Assembly (NCBI GenBank): GCA_002914805.1 | Contig: JXTB01000030.1 | Location: 1,059,032 to 1,123,031, forward strand | Source: Parasponia andersonii | Lineage: Eukaryota > Streptophyta > Magnoliopsida > Rosales > Cannabaceae | Direction: 5' to 3' | DNA: 64,000 nucleotides | In this document: piece by piece, positions 23,715 through 35,207 of the stretch | How positions within the stretch are numbered: position 1 is the first letter of the stretch | Layout of the letters: each line of letters opens with the position of its first letter | The notes under the pieces: generated by a model | The model's input: only the letters and a program-made list of their open reading frames with translations | Told to the model about the DNA's origin: nothing | Databases searched by the model: none | Translations under genes and position numbers: made by a program

Positions 23715-25744
23715 GGTGATTCAGGTAAAAGTTCTTTGGCTGGGACATGAAGAGCAACAGCACCAGATTTTGTACCCGAGTACTTCTTGAACACTGCCTT
23801 CAGCTTACTTTCTGCCGCACCAGAATGAAAGCTTGCCAACAGCTTTGCACAATCCCTGTATGTAATATACACACACACGCAATACAAACAATTAGCTTAT
23901 TATTACAATAGCTTGAAGAGCAAAAGTAAAAGAAAAAAGGGGAAAATAAAAGAGTTTTTATTACATCAATTGAACTTCAGAGTAGCCAGTGTGATGCTCG
24001 AGAGTTTCGGTCCAAAATGGGCTCCTGTCAAGTGTACATCTTGCAGCATATACAGCAGAAGCAGCAATGGTTGAAGGGCTATATGATATTATAGCAGAGT
24101 AGTGCATTTGACCAAGTTCAGCCAAGAAAAATACCATATTCTCCAACTGCGCAAAAAAATCAAACAATAAAATTAAAACATAATCTTGACCATGCATGTA
24201 AAAATCCTGAGACTCCTTATAATAAAGATTTTACCTCCACATCAGTAGGAACTGAGGCTTTAATGTATCTAACAAGGAAGACATATGGTGTGGGAACTGT
24301 CAAGTGCCAACCCAACTTTCCCAAGATTGCCTTCTCCATGATTAAAATCTGTTCTTTCACGTATGCATTGTCTGAAATGCAAACAAAGTCATTAACCTGC
24401 ACATTTTAAAACTCGATATTAGATTTCTGCGGAGAAAAAGAGACACTAAAAAATAACTACACTTATGGATGGTCTGACCTCTGGTGCCCAGATTTCTTCA
24501 TATTTGCATGCTAGAAGCATTGAGCTGATGCCAACCAACTGCAGCTCCCTCCTCGGAACAACCTTCATGGAGAGGAATCGATCCACGATGTTTATGGTGA
24601 GGTAGAGGGTCTCAGGCATGAGTTCAAATTTGTGATGAACTTCAACCAACCAGTCAACTAAAATTGATCTCATCTTAGCATTTATATCCGTCTGTAAACC
24701 CATGTAGTCATTCACTTTGGTCTCATCCTGTAAGAACATGGATCAGTACGGCAGACATAGAAGTAGAATCAGAAAGAAAATTGAGAAGGGTAGAAGGAAT
24801 TCACCTCAGAGAGCTTGTAAAAGCTGTAAAGTTCATCAATGTACTCAACCACGGCCAACTCATTCTCAGCATCTTTTGCATCAATGTTCACTATTTGCTC
24901 CTTTGGCTTGTTGATCAGTCCACAAGCAGCCTGAGCCGAACTTGCAGAACACATTATTTAAGAAGTTCAAGAAAAAAGTGTGTACACAACAAGTAACATC
25001 AAAATTTATACGTAGAGAAGGAATAAAAATCAAATTACCTTGCTTCGAGCGCTGAGAGTCGAGGTAAAAGTCCTGGAGTTCTTCCTAGTTAGTCCTTCCT
25101 TCAATCTTCTTCCGCTAACGGGTTTGCTGTTTTCGTCTTCCTTCTTTTGATCATCACGCTTTGCGGTGGCAGCATGTTCTTCAATGGTTGGTTCCTGCAA
25201 ATAAAAAGATTATCAATGTTCAAATATTAATCCTCGAAATCCTTAATCTAATATAACAGACAAAATGGTTTCTACCGTGTTCTTCTTCTCTACTTGAGGC
25301 TTCTGATCATGGGGTTTCCCCTCCGGAACTCGACCGTTCACTAAATTACCAATATCTTTAAGCACTCGCCTGTTTCTTCTTTCAGCAGGTACATTCTTCT
25401 GCCTGCCTCCCTCTAAAAAATCATGGGAAAAATTAAAAAGTCCAGAAAAACATAACAGAGAACTCATAAAGGAAAACCCACAAAGAAACAGAGGAAATCT
25501 AGAATAAAACTACCCTCTACAGAAATTTTCTGAGAAAATCACTTTAGAGAAAGAAAATCCCAGAATGGGACGTAAAGATGTGAGATATATAGTCTCCAAT
25601 CTACCCAAAGAAACTTGTAAAGATTGAATTGAAGGAAGCAAAATCTGGGATCAATTCAGAGAAGCCAGTTGGAAAACCATGAATAGAGAAGGTACCTTTG
25701 AGTAGTTGTTGATGAGGCACAACGAGATGAGCTCTGGTGGCCAT
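23711..25744 (-). CDS. G2/mitotic-specific cyclin, B1 type
   Basis: Eight coding exons on the minus strand: 25744-25696, 25412-25276, 25194-25039, 24930-24805, 24727-24479, 24396-24235, 24146-23965 and 23855-23711. All have GT-AG borders and keep one frame, giving 401 residues. The N-terminus ([21 protein letters not shown]) carries a destruction box RRVLKDIGN near residue 30 for APC/C-driven proteolysis. SARSKAACGL and [12 protein letters not shown] precede the cyclin box ([33 protein letters not shown]). HHKFEL is the plant B-type signature. The C-terminal fold has [33 protein letters not shown] and LEHHTGYSE. It would bind a CDK and drive entry into mitosis. The frame is open upstream of this ATG to another ATG at 25915 (57 extra residues with a Gly run). 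I chose 25744 because B1 cyclins start close to the D-box. Confidence 0.95.
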
Positions 25745-25990
25745 ATCGGAATCTTGTTCTTGAACGATTACGCCGCTGAAAACTCCGCCGATGCTCGAAA
25801 ACAAGGACGACAAGAACACCTGGAGACGACTGCTGCCTCCTCCTCCTCCTCCTCCTCCTTTGGCGTTTTCGATCGCCACCCTTTCGGTCCTTGGATTCTC
25901 ACTCCGCACAATCACAACCGTACGATCAAACCCTTTCGTCTTCTTCTTCTTCTTCTTCTTCTTTGAGAGTTGTCTTTTTTTGTTTTCTCA
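25745..25990 (-). promoter_or_regulatory. Cyclin B1 5' leader with two trinucleotide repeats
   Basis: The leader lies between the putative TATA box and the ATG. It contains a (CTT)n run at about 25939-25963 and a (CCT)n run at about 25835-25861. It has no in-frame stop between ATG 25915 and ATG 25744, so an N-terminally extended protein is formally possible. Confidence 0.5.
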
Positions 25991-26016
25991 GAGCTTTGAA
26001 TTGGACTCTTGCGAAT

Positions 26017-26210
26017 TTTATATATAAAGAATTGGCTGTTGTTGCTATTGAAGTATTGAGGGAACGATGCGACTCCCAACGGTCGAATTTTATTTGAATT
26101 AGGACCGTTGATGATGATGTCTAATCTAACGGCTAAAGAACCCCTCCTATGCGGCCCTTCGCTATATTTTGGCTCACGCTTTTCCGTTTGGGATTTATAG
26201 CCGTTAGCGG
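26017..26210 (-). promoter_or_regulatory. Cyclin B1 promoter: TATA box and MSA (AACGG) cluster
   Basis: A TTTATATATAAA box lies at 26017-26028. Upstream of it, five AACGG cores in either orientation stand at 26078-26082, 26105-26109, 26128-26132, 26184-26188 and 26201-26205. AACGG is the core of the mitosis-specific activator element bound by three-repeat MYB factors in plant B-type cyclin promoters, so G2/M-phase expression is expected. The family knowledge is established; binding here is inference. Confidence 0.65.
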
Positions 26211-28628
26211 TACGGGCTTTCGGGGCGAGCGGGAGAGGTCTGACACAGTGACGCTCCTACTTGTTTCATCATTGGGCCGTTGTACGGGCAACCCAAACAT
26301 TCCAGTTCACCATATTTTAAGGCCCAAGCTTGGCATAATACGAAGGGGGGGGGGCTCTTAACTTTTTTTTCCCCATCTTCTTCCTTGTGTGCTTCCATGT
26401 TGTCCGGTACAAAAAATTGCAAAATTTTCAAAATTTTCTATGCTAAGATGGCTACAAGTTTTCTAAGAAAATTAAAGAGCAATAAATCAAAAGAGAAACA
26501 TGGTGATTACATAACCAAAACACAAAATTTACAAATAAATGGCTACCATGAATTGGATATCAAAAAATAGTTAAAATAATTATTAAACAAATCATAAAAC
26601 ATACATATCCATAATCAAAGATTTAAGCATGAATAATACAATTCTTAGTACGAACTCTTTCTGCACAATCCATAATACATAAAATCAAGACAAGTGCGTG
26701 GGAAACATAATCTAATATGTTGATTATGAGCCTAGTACCGATTATTAAAAAAAATTAGGGAAAAAAATAACAATTGGTAGTAATTTTAAATTTTAATTTT
26801 TTTTAAAAACTACCAACAGTTTTTCTTTTAAACAACACAGCACAAAACAACCAAGAGCATTATCTAAACCTCGTAATAATATATTAGATATTGTTTACAA
26901 AATTATACCTTGTGTTGATCCAAAATGAGCAAGAGAATGACTCTAATTCCTAATTAATCTTCCAATTTATTATTGTGTATTGTCACACAAGAGCGTGGTC
27001 TCTATATGCTATACAGGAAAAGATCAAGTTAGTTTTTGCACTAACTTCACAAAGAATTTAAAGAATAAAAAGATAATTGTTCACTTATCTTTATGAATCT
27101 ATTCTCTCTTGAAAAACTGACAAAATTTAGTTACAATTTCTGTCACTAATGAAAGAAGTATCTAGAGACTCCTATTTATAGATAATAGAAAGAAAGACAC
27201 AAATGGGCAACCTAAGAAGGAGTCACACGCCTACTGTCTTTCTGGTTGTGGCATATTGCTTCAATTTGCACGGGCCAAATTCGGCCAATGCTAGGGAATT
27301 CCCATTATGGGAATTTTTTAGTTACTCGATTATCTTTCTTATATAATTGACTATCTTTAATTGCCTTTTTTGAAAGCAATCAACCAATTATTACCTTATC
27401 AGCCCAACCCAATTCAACTTGAACAATCGCTAATTGGTCTAGTCCAATAACAATGTGACCATTAATACAAGTTAGCTTGCGGATCTTATGAGACATGTAC
27501 AGTTGGCTCTCAAATAATTAAACAGACTAGTTAATTATTTAATTTTAGGTCTATTCCACTAAAAGACTGAAATTGCACTCTAATTGCACATAACTATATT
27601 TTGGAGTAAAGTCTTATACAACACTGATTCTTTGCTAAATATTTTTTTGTATAATATCATAAAAACATAATTCAATGTTTTTAAGTTCTTTCTGATTTCT
27701 CTAATGATCACTGATCAATAACTCATTGACTAAATCAGTGTTGACACGCTTAGGTTTAAAATTTCTGGTCAAATACTAAAATCCACCAAGAGATACTATT
27801 TCACCAAATTCTATATTGCTAACTATAAATATATAATTCAACAATATGTTTTACTAAACAACAAAGAATATTGATCTCACTCATTTGCAATTCAAATAAC
27901 GTCATATTTGAGATTACGCAATTACGGCTAACTCAAGATTAAGAGTAAAGCTAATCATTGCCTATAAAATTCTTTTCCATTGAGATTATCAATAGAATTT
28001 TATTTATGACCCAATTTAGTATAAGTCTTATTACTTCAGCCGAGGTTAGTTGACCAAGACAAGTCAAATTTTTCCAAAGTCTGCTATAATATAAACAAAG
28101 TATCCAACTTTATTTATATTTTTGTGAATAACAATTAATTAATTGTAAATAACTTATATCTTTGTCTTCTATAAATCTATATCGTAATTACAAAAATATA
28201 TATTTATACAATTAAATGGACTTTTATTCAAATAACATTATGCACAACTAATAAATTAAATAATATTTTTATTTCATTAATATAAAAAATATTCTCATAA
28301 AAACAAATGCCTTTATGAGTTTTTCCCTTTAATCCCAATAATGTGATCTTGCTTAATTTTCAACACGGGTTTATAGAAAGTTTTCCTTTCGTGATTTTCC
28401 TTTAAAGAATAATGGTGAAGAAGACGAATCAATTCCCAAATTGGATTAATTTGGCCTCATATTTTCACGTTATGCCCATTGAAAAAGGATCATGTGCCTA
28501 GTATGTAGCGTTCTAATCCCTTATATAGAAATAGCTAGAAGGACTAATATGTGACAAAAAATATTAGTTAGAGGACTCAAAAGTTACAGAATAAAAAATA
28601 GAGACTTTAAGTGAGACGTTGAGATATC
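26211..28628. other. Intergenic; possible non-coding LTR-element remains
   Basis: A short G-run (26345-26354) and AT-rich sequence are present. 26600-28380 has the texture of non-coding retroelement DNA (for example 'aagacaagtgcgtgggaaac' near 26687 and a 'cctatttatagat' promoter-like motif near 27171), but I could not find paired ends or a primer-binding site, so I make no firm call. Confidence 0.25.
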
Positions 28629-28636
28629 CTTATTTA

Positions 28637-29884
28637 GGGTTAATATCACTCAGAGTCCCCAAATTTTCCTCAATATATCATTTAGGTCTACTCTTTACTT
28701 TTGTAGCATTTAACTCCCCAATTTAATGACTTTTATAATAATTAAGTCCTTTTAAATAATTCCGTAAAAAAAAAGCCGTGAATCGTCATGTGTTGAGCAT
28801 GTACTTCTTTTTGTAGGGGTATTTGGTTTACTTTGGACATTTAAAAAAAGCATCCAATACTTTAAAGTAAAAATAACCAAAAAATTTTAAATAAATAAAT
28901 AAATAGTGGTTAACAATATTAGAAGAAAACTAGAACTACTTGGTGAGTTCTTCCATATTTCAGGTAATGGATCTTTGGAAAAAAGAAACCAATGAAAATA
29001 GATAAATTCGGCATAGGAAATCTAGCAAAATTGATTGAATGCTCCATCAATATTCTCTATTAATTCAAAAGGGTTGTTCCATGTTTCTCCTCGAGAAATC
29101 AAGCAAGGCTATAATGGTGTTTTAATACCCTTCTTTCTATTGTTAAGTAGGACTGACTTTTCCCGTTTGTATCACAAAAGACATTGCAATATATCATATA
29201 TCCAAATAAGGGATATTTTTTTTAAAAAAAAAAAGAAACTATAACAACAAATCCTATCTATCTTTAGAAATTTTCATAATATAATTCAAGTGAAAAAAAA
29301 ATAGGATATTTGAGTTTTGTCAAAATATTCACGACCTATTTCTCCAATTTAGAACTTAATTAAACTGGGTAAAAAAAAAAACCCATATCAGAACCCACAA
29401 ATTTCTAAGAAAATTCGAGCTTTTACTAAATTTTTGGTTTTAAAGAAAAATAAAAATAGTGTAATAGACTCAAAGCCAAAAAAGTAGGAAAACACAGGTT
29501 CTAATTACGTGGGATAGATATATAATGTGTAAGAAAGTAGAAGCAACTTAACTTGAATTTTGGGACATCTCACCGACTCCTCTCTTAGAATTGATCCAAA
29601 AAACGATAGTAACTGTTGTCACCGATGCCGGAGATACATCCTTGTTCATGCTTAAGTTTACGGGGTTCAAGGAGAACATTGCTAGGCTTTCCCTCTTTGT
29701 TTTAAATTCCATATAATACCCCTAGAATGCACATGAAAGTTCATGCTCTTTTTGACAGAAGTGGTTAAAAGGACCAAATTGTTATAAAAACTATTAAGTT
29801 AGTGAGTTAAATATTAAAAAAAAAAAAGATTGAGGACCTAAGTGATTCAGTAGGAAAAGATTGAGGACCTAGGTGATATTAACT
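28637..29884. mobile_element. Non-autonomous DNA transposon with ~200 bp inverted ends
   Basis: The left end GGGTTAATATCAC and right end (reverse complement AGTTAATATCAC) begin long imperfect inverted repeats. Both arms carry 'gtcc..caa..tttcct', 'tcacttaggtc', 'tttaactcac..aattta', 'aagtccttttaa' and 'gcatg'-type blocks in the same order for about 200 bp (28637-28840 and 29680-29884). The 8 bp CTTATTTA flanks both sides (28629-28636 and 29885-29892); a ninth base differs (C versus T). The right arm carries a duplicated 'attgaggacctaagtga' unit. No transposase is encoded. Long inverted ends with an 8-9 bp target duplication point to a Mutator-like or hAT non-autonomous element; I lean to Mutator-like. 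Confidence 0.75.
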
Positions 29885-29892
29885 CTTATTTA

Positions 29893-32480
29893 AAATTAAC
29901 AAGAGCATCAAATTTTTTAGCCCACAGAGTTAATGTTTGTTGAAGAGTTGTGCATTGGTTAGATATTAGAGTAATTATAGTAATCTTTAATCATAAATAA
30001 TAGAGGACTGTGATACAACAATGTTCTACTATGCTGAATAATTGGCACAACTCTAGTATAGAAACTATGATGAATTTTGTCAAGGATTCATCTTAAACCA
30101 TTAATTAAAGAATAATGTTAAATATCTCACATCATCTCACTTTTTTAATATCACCTAATGTGACGTGATTTGTCACCACATAAATAGTGAATGATATTAA
30201 ATTATTTGTGATAGGTTTCAATTGACCAATAGGACTAATAATTTTTTAATGACACGATAATATATTAGAAAATGATAAGAAGTAAATAACTTTAAGTGAT
30301 AGATTTAATATTCATGTCAATTTCGGATTTGACAATTATAATATATATAATAAATGAGTGAGTTTCGAATCAACTCGCTTAACTTGAAAATAACAATATG
30401 ACACGACATAAACACGACATATTTATTAATATTTGAGTAATACTAGAGACACACAAATATTCTTAATATTTTAAATTTATTTTTATTAATCTTAAACATA
30501 TTTACATGTATTTATTTGAATTAGTTAGTACATAATTATATTAAATTTAAGTAGGTATGTCAATATTGAGTAATAATATCAAATGGGTCATAATTATATA
30601 TATATATATATATAACATATTTAATGAACAAGTTACTGACAATATCGTGTTGGGGTTTAATTTTTGATAAATTCATTAATTGTATTGTGTTCAGATTTAG
30701 TATTATCATATTATGTCGTAATTGTGTCGATCTGAACACACCAGGATAACACAAATTATCAGCTATTTAGTATTATCATATTATGTCGTACTCGTGTCGA
30801 TCTGAACACAACATAATAACACAAATTATCAGCTATATTCACTAATTGAATTGTAATAATTTATTTATCACATTATTTAGTATTAAAAAAAGTGATAAAT
30901 TAAGTGTCATCCTTGGCACTATTTTTAATCAAATAGGTACATCTCTTAAAAGGGAAAAAAAGAAATAAGTGAGTAGTACAGTGATACTTATAAAATGAGC
31001 CGCCTACCTTCATTGGTCTGAGATTGGCATTGGTATGGCAGGCCAGCAGCTCGTTCTTATTTGACCTTTAACCCTTTTTTTGCTATTAAAAAAAAACATT
31101 GATTTTATTTATCTTTTATTACTTTATTAATTTATTTTGCCTTCGAATCAATGAAACGTGAATGGGAAGACACTGACCAATCATTTCAGTTAAAGAAAGG
31201 CACTTAGATGGAAGACAATTCACACAATAGGCCAATATTTTTTCCCCCAAAAGTCAAGAAGCCATCTTTATTATTAAGGTAGTAGCTTTCACTTTTTTCT
31301 TTGCCCCTAAATTACATTATTATGCACACTTTATTTGTATTTGTAGGTAGTCACATGATTACTGGACAATATTATTACAACTTTGATAATCTATTTGTTT
31401 CTTTTCGTATCGTTTTCTCCTTCTGCTGGTAAGTCACATGTACCGTTCTAAGTTTTAACATCATTGCTAAATTATATTGCATGCTATCAATATCACGCGC
31501 GGTTTTGTAGATTTGCTCAATTGGATGAAAATTGTGGTGAAAATCAAGGCATCTAACCTTAGATAAAGTTGATTGATCACAAAATGATGGGTAATAAATA
31601 AAGGTAAAAATAAAAAAGAAACGAATATTTTACAAATAATGAGAACTAAATCATTCTTCTTATTTCATTCAAAAAAAAAAAAAATCATCCATTCTCATTA
31701 TTGTTACACTCAGTTATTAATGTTTATATTAGAAGCTTCAAAAGCATAATTAAGGGCCTTAGAATACAAGTCAAAAAAACAAACTTCGAATTGAAGAGGG
31801 GAGTTACAGACAATGAAAGGTGAACATCCACATAAATGCCCTACCTTTATAACAATGTATTTAATACATTAGTGATTATCTATCGCGTACTTTTTGCATC
31901 TTTTTTATTTTATTGCGAAAGTGATTTTATACTTAAAAATTAATGATTTTAATAAATTTTCTACGTTGATGATAAAATTAAACAGTCACGTGCTTGTCCT
32001 TTTATTTTTGTTTGATATTTCTAATCATCCAATAAATAATAACAAAGAGAGTGCTTTATCTACGTAAATTGTAAATGACTTTCCTCTTTGACGTACACCT
32101 TTTATTAAAAATAATAGTAACTCTCAAACTTAATAGAAAGGAAAAAAAAAAAAAAAAACCTCCACTTATTGTCAATTTTCGTATTAATTGACTAATATTT
32201 AAGAAGACGAAGAGTTGAACTGTGACCAATTCATACAAGCTGACAGTGTCAAGATTCTATTTAGTTCACTTGTCAACATAACCTTAAAATCAGAAAGGAA
32301 AATTAGTTTTTTTTTTTTTTTTTTTTTCCTTTTGGAGTAATTATTTTTAAAATCTTTTTATTATGAGAATGTATTGTTGCTAATGCTCAGCGATCCATTA
32401 TTTCTTTTTCTTTTTTCGTTTTTCGTCTTCTTTAATAAACTTGTAATAAACAAATCAAATGTAATTTTAGTATCACATGG
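29893..32480. other. Intergenic; promoter side of the F-box gene
   Basis: No gene is recognised. An (AT)n run lies at about 30595-30616 and a 70-bp tandem repeat at 30696-30835 (listed separately). The remainder is AT-rich with homopolymer runs near 31671, 32143 and 32310. Confidence 0.3.
30696..30835. repeat. 70-bp tandem repeat, two copies
   Basis: The unit starts 'tttagtattatcatattatg', contains 'gtgtcgatctgaacac' and ends 'aattatcagcta'. It is present at 30696-30765 and 30766-30835 with only a few differences. A weaker third trace ('gtgttcagatttag') stands just before it. Confidence 0.85.
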
Positions 32481-32570
32481 TTGGACAGTCAGACGCATAT
32501 ACAGATACAGATAGAGGTAACCAAGGACTAAACCAGGACCAGACGAGACTACACCACCGAGTATTGACCT

Positions 32571-32650
32571 CTCTCTCTCTCTCTCTCTCTCTTCCCTATT
32601 CACTCCCACATTTACTCTTTTATGCCCTCTCTCTCTCGCTCTCTCTCTTC
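32571..32650. repeat. (CT)n microsatellites in the F-box gene leader
   Basis: Two CT runs (about 32571-32592 and 32627-32648) lie within 100 bp upstream of the start codon. CT-rich leaders are common in plant promoters and 5' UTRs. Confidence 0.7.
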
Positions 32651-32672
32651 CAAAAACTGAAATCTGATCGAT

Positions 32673-33980
32673 GTGATGTCAGAGAGCTGCAACTCTCGCC
32701 ACTTCTCATGGCTAATGAAATCCTGCTTCCCCAACCCAAACGACAACTCCACCACCGTCGTTTCCTCCCTCGCCCCCAAATCCTCATCGTCGTTTAATCC
32801 CGACCACGCCTCCGCCGCCACCACCATCATCTCCCTCCCAGACGACATCCTCCTCGATTGCCTCTCGCGGGTCCCAACTCATTCGATCCCTCACCTCTCC
32901 CTCGTTTGCCGCCGCTGGTCCCGCCTCCTCCTCTCCCCCATCTTCTCCGACCTCCGCCGCCTCCACGGCCTCCTCCGCCCCACCCTCTTCGCCCTCTCCG
33001 CCTCCGACTCCGCCCTCTTTGCTGCAACACTGCGTATCGAGATAGACCCAAGCGACACCAGCGACGACAACGAAAATGAGTGGAGGGTCTCTGCGTTTCT
33101 CCCCGACGACGTCGTCTCGGCGGTGGGGGACCACGGGTTCCCCTCCCACGCGCGGCTCTCAGCCGTGGGGCCCAGAATTTACATGATCGGCCGGAATGCC
33201 ACTCTCAGGTACGACACGTGGACGCGAACGGTCACCGCGAGGTCGCCCATGAAGTTCTCCAGGAAGAAATTCGCCGCCGCCGCCGTCTCCGGAAAGATCT
33301 ACGTCGCCGGAGGCGGGCCAAGGACGACGGCCGTGGAGGAGTACGATCCCGAGGAGGACAAGTGGCGCGTGGTGGCAAACGCGTCCAGGAGCCGGTACGG
33401 ATGCATCGGGGCCTCGGTGGATGGAGTGTTTTACGTGATTGGGGGTTTGAAGTTAGGCGCGTCGGGTAATACCGATCTCTCACGCGCCGCTTCCGCCGAA
33501 GCTCATGTCTACGCGAGCTCCATGGACTTGTACGACGTTGAGGCGAGTGCGTGGCTCAGAAGCCGAGCCGTCCCCGGCGGCGGCTGCGTTGTGGCGGCTT
33601 GCGCGGCTGCCGGTTTCGTCTACGTTCTGGCTAGCCACGCGGTGGAGCTTTCCTTCTGGAGGTTCGATGCTCGCCGGAAAATTGGATCTGGTTCCGGCGG
33701 TGTATTCGGGGAGTGGTGTAGGATAAGGAGTCCGCCACTACCGGCGCAGGTTAGAGTGGACAGCACGGTGAGGTTCAGCTGCGCCGGAGTCGGAGACAAG
33801 GTTGTGCTGGTTCAGGTCTCGGGCTGCATCGACGACCTGTTGAGGCGGAGCGGGAGGAGCGTCCGGGGGTTGAAGGAGGGCTTGGTCATGGTCTACGATA
33901 CGGTGGCCGGAGAGTGGAGCAGGGCGGCCGATCTGCCGGAGCTTATTCGACGCGCCGCTTGCGTTTGCGTGGAGTGCTAA
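32673..33980 (+). CDS. F-box/kelch-repeat protein, At5g26960-like
   Basis: An intronless frame of 435 residues. The N-terminus SESCNSRHFSWLMKSCFPNP is characteristic of the At5g26960-type F-box/kelch family, from memory. The F-box spans about residues 52-95 (ISLPDDILLDCLSRVP, HLSLVCRRWSRLL) and would bind an ASK/SKP1 protein in an SCF ubiquitin ligase. Kelch-type blades follow from about residue 160: RLSAVGPRIYMIGR, KKFAAAAVSGKIYVAGGG, VEEYDPEEDKW, YGCIGASVDGVFYVIGG, MDLYDVEASAW and a last MVYDTVAGEWSRAADLP. The kelch propeller recruits substrates, which are unknown here. A second ATG one codon downstream is equally possible as the start. The gene is strikingly GC-rich compared with its AT-rich flanks, which creates long shadow frames on both strands. 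Confidence 0.95.
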   Translation: MMSESCNSRHFSWLMKSCFPNPNDNSTTVVSSLAPKSSSSFNPDHASAATTIISLPDDILLDCLSRVPTHSIPHLSLVCRRWSRLLLSPIFSDLRRLHGLLRPTLFALSASDSALFAATLRIEIDPSDTSDDNENEWRVSAFLPDDVVSAVGDHGFPSHARLSAVGPRIYMIGRNATLRYDTWTRTVTARSPMKFSRKKFAAAAVSGKIYVAGGGPRTTAVEEYDPEEDKWRVVANASRSRYGCIGASVDGVFYVIGGLKLGASGNTDLSRAASAEAHVYASSMDLYDVEASAWLRSRAVPGGGCVVAACAAAGFVYVLASHAVELSFWRFDARRKIGSGSGGVFGEWCRIRSPPLPAQVRVDSTVRFSCAGVGDKVVLVQVSGCIDDLLRRSGRSVRGLKEGLVMVYDTVAGEWSRAADLPELIRRAACVCVEC

Positions 33981-34755
33981 CTTGCGCCCCCCATTGTCCC
34001 CCACGAGGTTCTAATTTGCACCAATTGAGTGACACGAGAAGACAACGATGATAACCGTTGCGTGGTTCAGCGTTGGAGTTTGCGAATTTCTGAAAAGTGA
34101 TGGTGAGACGACGTCGTCGTTTCGAGATGGATTTTTTAACAGAAAATATAGGATTGATAATTTGGTTATTTGCCCCCTTTATTTTGGGCTCGCCTGTTTA
34201 TGTGATCGTCCACCCAAAATTTTTATTTTTTGATTTTTTTTAGTTTTCAAAAAATATGGAAACACTTTTTTTTTAAAAAAATGTAAAAGACTGTATTAAT
34301 TTCTAATTAAGGTTTTTTAAATATATGTTTTTAGTATGAATTAGAAACCAGAAATTTGATTAGAAAAATGGGGTGCAAATTCTGAATTTGATTTGCATAA
34401 TTATTTGAATTGAGTTTGGATGTAAAAATTGTCTGGGACCAAGTTTTGAAAAACAACAAAATTTTATCGTTGACATGACATATCAACTACTTGACACAAG
34501 TAATCGACTATTATGTTATCCCAAAAGAATTTGGAATTTAATGTGGAGAGAATAGAGTGCAGTGATTTAGCATCTGAAGTTTTATGTGGACAAACAGTGA
34601 CGGATCCGAATTTTACTCTAGTGGGGCAATAATGGTAACAGATTTTAAAGAAATTCAATCAAATAAAATTTAAAATTTGTAACTATTTATAATAAAATCC
34701 ATATAGATCAATAAATTACAATTGAATTGAGATTTTATATTTTGAAAGCTGTGCT
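33981..34755. other. 3' flank of the F-box gene, intergenic
   Basis: Probable 3' UTR, then AT-rich DNA. 'gtgacggatccgaattttac' near 34600 looks like common plant repeat text, but no element ends are seen. Confidence 0.3.
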
Positions 34756-34759
34756 ATGA

Positions 34760-35135
34760 GTTTATGACAGAGAAGAACCGTTCATTAGATATAAGTACAT
34801 GGAATTAAGATATACATCAGAATGGTTTAATGGCTTAGGCAATACTTTATTTATACATGTTAATAGACTTAAAAAGATGAAGAGATAAATACAAAATATT
34901 ACAAATTATCTTAGATGTATTATCTACGCAAAAGAAAGAAATAATACAAATGAAATTTTAAAAGATCAAATCTAACTAAAAGTTAGAACATACAACCATA
35001 CAGAATTCTAATGTTGGCTAGGAGTAAATTGTAGGAGAATCATTATCATGCCCCCTCAAGACGGAGGGTGGATGAACTCCTATCTTTACTTGTAAGGGGT
35101 TTTGTCAAAGCATCGGCTAATTGAGGAGATATAAA
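34760..35135 (-). mobile_element. Copia relic: RNase H end, polypurine tract and 3' LTR
   Basis: On the minus strand 35135-35050 reads SPQLADALTKPL and LRLEGA, the usual C-terminus of Copia pol. It is followed by a TTGAGGGGGCA purine tract and an LTR starting TGATAATGATTCTCCTAC, which runs down to about 34760. The rest of the element is missing. It is an old, truncated copy unrelated to the Copia at 7.8 kb. Confidence 0.7.
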
Positions 35136-35163
35136 TTCTCATCTTGTAAATAGGAGGATGATA

Positions 35164-35207
35164 TAGACAATGGATATAGGCAAAATAGACAATGGATATA
35201 GGCAAAA
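35164..35207. repeat. 22-bp tandem duplication
   Basis: The unit 'tagacaatggatataggcaa' plus two bases is repeated directly. From 35210 to 36760 I see AT-rich sequence without a gene. Confidence 0.8.

Noticed and set aside
26600-28380. Possible full non-coding LTR element
   Set aside because: No paired terminal repeats, primer-binding site or target duplication could be found by eye.
32784-33483. Several long frames antisense or frame-shifted to the F-box/kelch gene
   Set aside because: They are shadows caused by the high GC content of the true gene.
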